From an uncultured Clostridia bacterium (GTDB lineage Bacteria; Bacillota; Clostridia; Christensenellales; UBA1242), in the NCBI GenBank assembly GCA_944377765.1, contig CALWFX010000071.1, positions 1 to 13,378 of the forward strand: a stretch of DNA of 13,378 nucleotides, read 5' to 3'. Numbering within the stretch: position 1 is the first letter of the stretch; each line of letters opens with the position of its first letter. Below are positions 8,380-13,378 of this stretch, in pieces. A program made the position numbers and the translations under genes. The notes under the pieces are model-generated. The model worked only from the letters and a program-made list of their open reading frames with translations. It was not told the origin of the DNA and searched no databases.

Positions 8380-9369
8380 TCAAACTTTAAAATACTTTTG
8401 GTTTTTGCTGGTTGGTTTGTCGGGTTCGGTCATGCCAATAAGTCCTACATCTAGGGCTGGTTGCAAATAGTTTTTTCTGAAACCAACACGGGACTTTAAA
8501 TTTAGTTTTTGCATAAGTTCAGTTGCAGATTGTGGATAACTTTCAATCACTTTCATAAGCTCTGTTATTTGATTGTTTATATGGTTATAGTGATTTCTTG
8601 TGTCGGTTATTATATCTTTGATTGCTTTATTTATCACATCTAGCATAAACACAATAAAAATGTTTGATTTTGCTTGGCTTGTTGACAGTGTTATTGCATT
8701 GTAATATTCTTCTTGATTATCTTTTATAATGCTTTCAATAGGTATCCAAGCAAAGATTGGCTTCCAACTTGCAAGGAGTGCTGTTTGCCAAAGCCTTCCC
8801 ATCCTTCCATTTCCATCACGAAATGGGTGGATAAACTCAAATTCATAATGAAAAACACTAGACTTAATAAGCATATTTGCAGGACTAGTCTTTATCCATT
8901 CAAAAAGTTGCCTTAATTGCTCTGGAACAAACTTCGCTGGTGGAGCAAGATGAACAACTTTTCCTTCCCCATTATAAACTCCAACTTGTCCAGTCCTAAT
9001 TTTTCCCGCTTCACTTACAAGCCCATTCATCATTATACCGTGAATTTTTAACAAATCATCAATACTATAAGGATTTATGTTTTCAAGTTCTTTATAAGCC
9101 AAGTTTGCATTTTGCACTGCAACTATATCTTCCTTTGGTCCAAGCACTCGTTTTCCGTCAATAACATCTGTCACCTGCTCAATTGAAAGAGTGTTGTTTT
9201 CAATTGCAAGAGAAGAATGAATAGATTTAATTCTATTCACCCTGCGAAGCCTTGGCAATTTTTCAAGTTCATTAACTCCAGAGAGTTTTCCCAAATTTTC
9301 CATAATTTCAGAAACCAACTCTAACATCTCATCAGTTATTTCATAAGGTGGAATATATTTTTCGTCCAT
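8380..9369 (-). CDS. Fic family protein (AMPylase-type) with N-terminal inhibitory motif
   Basis: A 329-residue protein of the class that transfers AMP from ATP to target proteins. Seen: N-terminal inhibitory motif 'SLAIEN' (Ser53, Glu57, Asn58), matching (S/T)xxxE(G/N); Fic core with complete 'HPFRDGNGRMGR' (His181 to Arg192), where His181 is the catalytic base, Asp185 the metal ligand and GNGR the phosphate loop; and a C-terminal winged-helix-like segment (about 265-329) ending 'KNQKYFKV'. Family knowledge: with the inhibitory helix in the same chain this is class II, auto-inhibited by the glutamate. The ATG at 9384 gives five more residues, but GGAG (9379-9382) lies inside that stretch and is nine bases before the ATG at 9369. 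The promoter would leave only about eight leader bases for the upstream ATG. So 9369 is the better start. No clear terminator before hsdR; Fic genes often travel with type I R-M loci, so an accessory or regulatory role is plausible but unproven. Confidence 0.94.
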   Translation of the reverse strand: MDEKYIPPYEITDEMLELVSEIMENLGKLSGVNELEKLPRLRRVNRIKSIHSSLAIENNTLSIEQVTDVIDGKRVLGPKEDIVAVQNANLAYKELENINPYSIDDLLKIHGIMMNGLVSEAGKIRTGQVGVYNGEGKVVHLAPPAKFVPEQLRQLFEWIKTSPANMLIKSSVFHYEFEFIHPFRDGNGRMGRLWQTALLASWKPIFAWIPIESIIKDNQEEYYNAITLSTSQAKSNIFIVFMLDVINKAIKDIITDTRNHYNHINNQITELMKVIESYPQSATELMQKLNLKSRVGFRKNYLQPALDVGLIGMTEPDKPTSKNQKYFKV

Positions 9370-9378
9370 AAAGAGTAT

Positions 9379-9382
9379 CTCC
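9379..9382 (-). promoter_or_regulatory. Ribosome binding site that fixes the Fic start
   Basis: GGAG on the minus strand, nine bases before ATG at 9369. It sits inside the extra five codons of the longer reading frame, so it supports the internal ATG as the real start. Confidence 0.72.
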
Positions 9383-9398
9383 ATTTTTTGTTAATATG

Positions 9399-9428
9399 AT
9401 TATAACCTATCTTTATTTTAAATGTCAA
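9399..9428 (-). promoter_or_regulatory. Consensus sigma-A promoter of the Fic gene
   Basis: A perfect -35 TTGACA (minus strand, 9423-9428) and perfect -10 TATAAT (9399-9404) with an 18-base spacer. Predicted transcription start is near 9392, giving a leader of about 22 bases to the ATG at 9369. Such a strong promoter on a potentially toxic enzyme suggests repression, for which the adjoining tandem repeats are the obvious candidate site. Confidence 0.88.
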
Positions 9429-9430
9429 CC

Positions 9431-9466
9431 ATCTTGTATATTTTCTTATATACTTTCTTGTATATT
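9431..9466. repeat. Three tandem 12-base repeats abutting the Fic promoter (putative operator)
   Basis: Read on the plus strand the units are ATCTTGTATATT (9431-9442), TTCTTATATACT (9443-9454) and TTCTTGTATATT (9455-9466). Units 1 and 3 differ at one base; the middle unit differs from unit 3 at two. No fourth unit is present on either side. The array ends two bases upstream of the -35 box. A period of 12 is close to one helical turn and places the units on roughly one DNA face, which suits a cooperatively binding regulator. Function is inferred. Confidence 0.7.
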
Positions 9467-9478
9467 GTTTCTAATTAC

Positions 9479-9559
9479 AAAAACCTAAATATTTATCATA
9501 AAATTTGCAATCAATTTAGTTTTAGACAGTTCTTATCAGTCTAAAATAGATAGGTTTTT
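9479..9559. repeat. Nested inverted repeats in the gene-free stretch upstream of Fic
   Basis: An outer 9-base perfect inverted repeat, AAAAACCTA (9479-9487) with TAGGTTTTT (9551-9559), encloses an inner 8-base one, TTTTAGAC (9520-9527) with GTCTAAAA (9539-9546; 11-base loop). The outer right arm recurs as ATAGGTTTTT at 9651-9660. The gene-free stretch 9467-9800 otherwise shows only two terminators and no convincing reading frame, tRNA or rRNA. Could be a structured RNA segment, an operator or the relic of a small mobile element. Confidence 0.5.
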
Positions 9560-9616
9560 CACAAATATTGGGTATTGGTGTCGGTAGGCGTCAATGAATT
9601 TTAGAATTGAAAGCAA

Positions 9617-9644
9617 AAGAAAAAACACTAGCGATTTTGCTAGT
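9617..9644 (-). terminator. Second leftward intrinsic terminator
   Basis: On the minus strand ACTAGC, loop AAAATC, GCTAGT (9627-9644), then GTTTTTTCTTTT. A 6-base stem with a good T tail in the leftward direction. It lies about 65 bases beyond the first terminator and probably backs it up, keeping transcription of the surface-protein gene out of fic. Confidence 0.72.
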
Positions 9645-9704
9645 ATTTATATAGGTTTTTGCAATGTAGAGCAGAAGATAGTTTTTGGCAAAGGTATGTT
9701 GGTA

Positions 9705-9740
9705 AAATAAAAAATGAGAATGACTTCATTCTCATTTTTT
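9705..9740 (-). terminator. Main intrinsic terminator after the surface-protein gene
   Basis: A 15-base perfect inverted repeat (9709-9723 with 9726-9740), core AATGAGAATGA and TCATTCTCATT, flanked by an A tract on one side and a T tract on the other. It could therefore stop transcription both ways; the leftward T tail runs on as TTTTTTATTTTA. The only gene feeding into it is the surface-protein gene, whose stop codon is about 185 bases upstream. Confidence 0.82.
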
Positions 9741-9806
9741 ATTTCGCTGATTACAAAATCTTAAATTGGAATTTATTTATATTGCATCTATAAATTCTTC
9801 CACAAT

Positions 9807-9931
9807 GCGAATTTTAATTCGCTCTTCACGCAAAAACTCTGTTTTTGCTATTCATGTTGCCAAAGGCAACTCTTAATGCGAAACTTGTTTCGCTCTTCAT
9901 TGTCATAAAAATACAATTGCATTTTTATGAC
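9807..9931. repeat. Array of five miniature hairpins joined by a repeated linker
   Basis: Five perfect inverted repeats in a row, plus-strand coordinates: GCGAATT/AATTCGC (9807-9822), GCAAAAAC/GTTTTTGC (9830-9848), GTTGCC/GGCAAC (9856-9870), GCGAAAC/GTTTCGC (9878-9893), and GTCATAAAAAT/ATTTTTATGAC (9902-9931). Loops are 2-3 bases, 8 in the last. The linkers between them are TCTTCAC, TATTCAT, TCTTAAT and TCTTCATT, all variants of TCTTCAT, and TCTTC recurs just left of the array at 9796-9800. Stem sequences differ while linkers are alike, so the array is not a simple tandem duplication. The last hairpin contains the stop codon of the surface-protein gene. None has a T tail in either direction, so these are not ordinary terminators. 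Possible roles are mRNA 3'-end protection, protein binding or a mobile or expanding repeat family. Confidence 0.8.
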
Positions 9932-12900
9932 TCCACACATCCATATTCAGATACTTTAATTGTAAATTGGAAGCCTTGAACTGATGTTGCAAATTTCTGT
10001 GTCAGTCCGCCATATTCTGTTCGGCAAGTTATGTTATTGATGTTTGTTCCCATATCACGAGTGAAGTATATTGTTATTCCTAATATATCCTTAACCAAAT
10101 CTGAAAACTTAACTTCATAACTCCCTGCAACTTGTTGTATTTCTTCTTCTGATGAAATAAAGATTTTGTCAGTTGCTGTTTGTGTTGTTACTCCGCTTAC
10201 TCCAAAACTTTCAACGCTTGGGCTATATGAAACTAAATATGTTAAATTATCTGCATTTTTAATCACATTTTCAAAACTTGTGGTGGCTCTGTTGTTATAG
10301 CCTTGCCCTATTCCCAAACTGCTTGTTGCAAACTGCCCTGCATATACAATGGTGTCCATAATTGCCATGGTGTCAGTTGTTGTGCCATAGCCAACTTTTT
10401 GACTTGAGTTCCCAGTTAGTCGCCATTTGATTGGTTCGACTTTATACCATACACCATTATACTGAACAAACTCGGTATTGTTTGCTCCTATCTTGGCTGT
10501 ATATGACTTTCCACTAATTACATAACTATTTCCATTTGAAGAACCTATACCACTTATCTCTGTCTGTGTTGCTCTTGTCTGCGGGAACATCCCTATTTCA
10601 ACATACCAGTAGCCACCTGCTTCGTCATAGTATGCTGGGTTGTTTGGTGTTCCCCATGCATAGAAAGTGTAGTTTTGGGCTTCAACTGTAAATGTATAAC
10701 TATTGGATGTTCCAACTGCACTTGCTGTGCTATCGTTCGTTGTTGTCCACCTGTCAAATTTATATGCACCTTTTGCTGTAACAGATATTGTATAATTAGT
10801 TCCATAATTTACAGACACTTCTTTGTATCTTCCAACTTCATCGCTATACCATGAAGTTGCAGGCTGTGTTATATCATTAATTCCTGCCATAGCATAAATT
10901 CTTACTTTGTAACTATTCACAGTCCATTGTGCAACAAGCGTAACACTGCCATATCTACCATTCACACTTTCGCCAGCCTTGTATGTTGTTGCACTCGACC
11001 AACTCCCCGAACTTGCACTTGGTTTCCAACCATTAAAAGTATATCCTGTTCGTGTGGTCGAAGCAAGTGTGGATGTACTTTCAATTGTGTAACTTAAATC
11101 ACTTACTGTGTTTCCACCATTTTCGTCATAAGTTATTGTATATGACACAACATTCCATTTGGCATACAAATTCACTGTTGCTCCATTTGAAGTTGTTAAG
11201 TTTTTAACACTTTGCTTATCTGTGTATACAACCGAACCGCTTGCACTTGTTGCCCAACCTGCAAAGGTATAGCCTGTTCTTGAAAACGCATTCGCTGTTA
11301 AATTTTGTGCTTTGTCATATGTGAAGGTTTGATTACTCATACTTCCACTGGTTGACCCATTGCCATTAAATTTAACATAGTAGGTGTTTGCTGTCCACTG
11401 TGCATACAGTAATACATTTCCATTTCCAGAAAACGAAGCACCACTATTGTAATGAGTTCCTGTTACAGAAGAGTTTGTGTTCCAGCCATTTGCGGTGTAG
11501 CCTGTTTTAGTTAAATTGTTTGTTGCAAGCGTTATATTAACATCATAGGCTTTATACACACTACCTGGCACTGTTCCACTAGTGTTACCATTGCCATTGT
11601 ATGTAATTTTATATTGTTCTCTCACATACACATTAACTGTTGCATTTGCAGTTGTTGACCATAAATATTGATATGAATTTGTGATAGATCCTGTTGATGC
11701 TGAACCATTGCCCATGTAATATGTATATGAAGTGTTAACTCTTGAATTTGTTATTGTCTGTGAACTTGGCCTACAATATGTTGTAAATGCATACGAGCCA
11801 TTTGACGATAGTGTTTGACTTAGTCCTAAGGAAGAATTTGTTGCAGTTATATTCGTTGAATGGGTGTAACCACCATAGGCATATTTGATTGTTAATGTGT
11901 AAGTTTTGGCAAATAGGCCATAGACACTTGACCGTGTAGATGCAGTAAAACTATATGAGGTTGATGCTAAAATTCTGTTTATCGACTCATTTGTTATTGA
12001 AGGTTCTGCAGAATACCAACCAACAAACTGATAACCACTATTGGCTGTTGCTGTTAAAGTAACTGTTTTTGAATAAACAGATGTGAAACCATAGTTACTT
12101 GTTGTACTTGAAAGAGTGTAATTACTTGCAGAGTTTGATGTATTAGTATATGAAGCCTTAATAGAGCCGCCAGTCCCACCCAAACTTATTGTGTCATATG
12201 TTGTTGTGTACCGGTTATATATTGTAATTGTCTGATACCGCACGAATAAGGCGACTCGAGTATATGGAGCACCTGTAGTAGGATAAAATGTATAACTACT
12301 ACTTGATGAAAGCGGACTTCCCTGTAGTGATGAAGCACTTGTTGAACTAAACCAACCACGAAAAACATATCCACTTTTTGATGTAGAAGTTAATGTAATT
12401 GCTCTATTATATCTTGCATAAAAACTATTATTATAAACAGATGATATAGAACTTGTTCCACCTGAAGTACTCGTGTATTGTACATTTACTGTTCCACCTG
12501 TGCTACCATTATAAAAATTCGAATAATCACTTGTATAATAAGCATAAATTTTAATCTCTGGAGCATATATAGCATATAAAGTTTTAGCAGAATTTGAAAA
12601 AGTTTCAGGCAATGTTAAATATCCATTGTCAAAATAAAAAGAAGGAGTTGAATTTGCATTATATGAAAGACCAATAACTTCATATCCTGGAATTTCTTTA
12701 AAATCATACCCATGAGCTAACACTCCTTCTGTTGTTCCAGCATCCATCCTTGCTTCATATTTAGGGCTACCATAAACTCCAGGACTATCCCACCAACAAA
12801 TATCAAGACGATATTGCGCTCTAAATCTCATATAAACTTTGAATTTTGTTGTAGAAGATACATTTGAAGACGAAGGCTTTGAAGCGAATACACAAGTAGA

Positions 12901-13378
12901 GTTGTATGCATAATAATCGCAATTTGTCGACAAACCAGTTTTATCATCCGAATTATCCCAAGTACTACTTGTAGCCATTCCACAAAAAGACATGTAAACA
13001 TCTAATAGATAATCACTATCAGCCGGCATAATTTTTGCATATCTTTTATATGTTTTAGAAAATAATCCGCTTGATTTATATTGACCATGAACATAAGAAG
13101 CTTCAACATAACCGCTACTGGCTTGACTTGTATTTGCATAAGATTCAAATGTTACATCATCTCCCCAATCTTTAGCCGTTCCATTTTCATCATACCACCA
13201 TATTCTTAGCAATTTACTTCTATTTTCCTCTACTCCTGCACCAACTACACCCCAACTTGTATTACTAGTTCTTATCTGAGCTTGAATATAAAAATCTTGA
13301 TCTGTGGCAAATTCCTCTATATTATCATCACTATTTCCATTACCACCGTCTTTTTCTGAGCCACCATCTGCATCTTCG
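9925..13378 (-). CDS. Large InlB B-repeat surface or secreted protein with DUF6273-like C-terminus, 5' end outside the window
   Basis: The frame stays open from the stop at 9925 through the window edge, so at least 1,150 residues are present and the true start lies beyond. A TTG at 13210-13212 is only an internal codon: upstream codons continue as an acidic Gly/Asp/Asn linker (about 13320-13377) and then 'NTSWGVVGAGVEENRSK'. Repeats in order: a degenerate unit ending 'LYAIYAP' (about 12562-12813); two divergent InlB-type units with 'GYVFRGW' and 'GYQFVGW' (12235-12549, 11911-12234); three canonical units with 'GYTxxGW' and a closing 'AQW' or 'AKW' (11392-11613, 11155-11379, 10924-11142); and a further divergent unit (10654-10914). 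A DUF6273-like domain follows with 'EIGMFPQT' and 'WYKVEPIKWRL' (9928-10635). The protein is rich in Ser, Thr, Tyr and Gly. No LPxTG, SLH or C-terminal membrane segment is seen, so anchoring is unclear. Likely extracellular adhesion or matrix role by family analogy; single-gene unit ended by the terminators at 9.62-9.74 kb. Confidence 0.88.
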   Translation of the reverse strand, partial: EDADGGSEKDGGNGNSDDNIEEFATDQDFYIQAQIRTSNTSWGVVGAGVEENRSKLLRIWWYDENGTAKDWGDDVTFESYANTSQASSGYVEASYVHGQYKSSGLFSKTYKRYAKIMPADSDYLLDVYMSFCGMATSSTWDNSDDKTGLSTNCDYYAYNSTCVFASKPSSSNVSSTTKFKVYMRFRAQYRLDICWWDSPGVYGSPKYEARMDAGTTEGVLAHGYDFKEIPGYEVIGLSYNANSTPSFYFDNGYLTLPETFSNSAKTLYAIYAPEIKIYAYYTSDYSNFYNGSTGGTVNVQYTSTSGGTSSISSVYNNSFYARYNRAITLTSTSKSGYVFRGWFSSTSASSLQGSPLSSSSSYTFYPTTGAPYTRVALFVRYQTITIYNRYTTTYDTISLGGTGGSIKASYTNTSNSASNYTLSSTTSNYGFTSVYSKTVTLTATANSGYQFVGWYSAEPSITNESINRILASTSYSFTASTRSSVYGLFAKTYTLTIKYAYGGYTHSTNITATNSSLGLSQTLSSNGSYAFTTYCRPSSQTITNSRVNTSYTYYMGNGSASTGSITNSYQYLWSTTANATVNVYVREQYKITYNGNGNTSGTVPGSVYKAYDVNITLATNNLTKTGYTANGWNTNSSVTGTHYNSGASFSGNGNVLLYAQWTANTYYVKFNGNGSTSGSMSNQTFTYDKAQNLTANAFSRTGYTFAGWATSASGSVVYTDKQSVKNLTTSNGATVNLYAKWNVVSYTITYDENGGNTVSDLSYTIESTSTLASTTRTGYTFNGWKPSASSGSWSSATTYKAGESVNGRYGSVTLVAQWTVNSYKVRIYAMAGINDITQPATSWYSDEVGRYKEVSVNYGTNYTISVTAKGAYKFDRWTTTNDSTASAVGTSNSYTFTVEAQNYTFYAWGTPNNPAYYDEAGGYWYVEIGMFPQTRATQTEISGIGSSNGNSYVISGKSYTAKIGANNTEFVQYNGVWYKVEPIKWRLTGNSSQKVGYGTTTDTMAIMDTIVYAGQFATSSLGIGQGYNNRATTSFENVIKNADNLTYLVSYSPSVESFGVSGVTTQTATDKIFISSEEEIQQVAGSYEVKFSDLVKDILGITIYFTRDMGTNINNITCRTEYGGLTQKFATSVQGFQFTIKVSEYGCVES

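Noticed and set aside
9467..9800. CRISPR array, tRNA or riboswitch in the intergenic stretch
   Set aside because: No regularly spaced direct repeats of CRISPR size, no cloverleaf and no known riboswitch core could be recognised; only hairpins, terminators and short inverted repeats are present.
9826..9900. A 24-codon minus-strand reading frame within the hairpin array, beginning at an ATG in one linker
   Set aside because: Its codons are made wholly of the linker and palindrome sequence, it has no ribosome site, and it ends in the next linker. It is best read as a by-product of the repeat array.

Overview
The window comes from an AT-rich bacterium, most likely an uncultured gut-type member of the Bacillota (Clostridia or Bacilli relatives). 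The grounds are strong AGGAG-type ribosome sites, consensus sigma-A promoters, AT-rich codon use, ordinary TGG tryptophan and a standard stop code, plus a giant secreted protein built of InlB B-repeats with a DUF6273-like C-terminus. This is an inference from style and content; no marker gene is present. Every recognisable gene lies on the minus strand, so transcription runs from high to low coordinates.

Right part (9.9-13.4 kb): the 3' part of a large repeat-rich secreted or cell-surface protein gene whose frame stays open through the window edge, so its start is missing. At its stop codon begins a compact array of five small hairpins joined by a repeated 7-8 base linker (about 9.8-9.93 kb). 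Two good leftward intrinsic terminators follow (9.71-9.74 and 9.62-9.64 kb), then a gene-free stretch with nested inverted repeats.

Middle (8.38-9.47 kb): a Fic-family protein with a complete Fic motif and an N-terminal inhibitory motif. It is driven by a perfect-consensus promoter (TTGACA, 18 bases, TATAAT) that directly abuts three tandem 12-base repeats, a likely regulator-binding array.

Left part (0.05-8.35 kb): a tight operon that opens with an extended -10 promoter and runs hsdR, hsdM, hsdS (a complete type I restriction-modification system), then an ImmA/IrrE-type metallopeptidase whose start overlaps the end of hsdS, then an HNH nuclease fused to a ParB/DGQHR-like domain. Spacings are -14 to +18 bases, so the five genes are probably co-transcribed and translationally coupled. 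No GC-rich terminator separates fic from hsdR, so fic transcripts may read into the operon.

Functionally the left 9.4 kb looks like a composite defence cassette. HsdRMS cuts unmodified invading DNA. The HNH-DGQH protein resembles, in domain content, nuclease systems that sense modified DNA (GmrSD, SspE), but with the domain order reversed. Fic and the ImmA-like protease could act as regulators or as abortive-type accessories. The combination, the reversed architecture, the operator-like repeats at fic and the hairpin array are the points most worth a second look.
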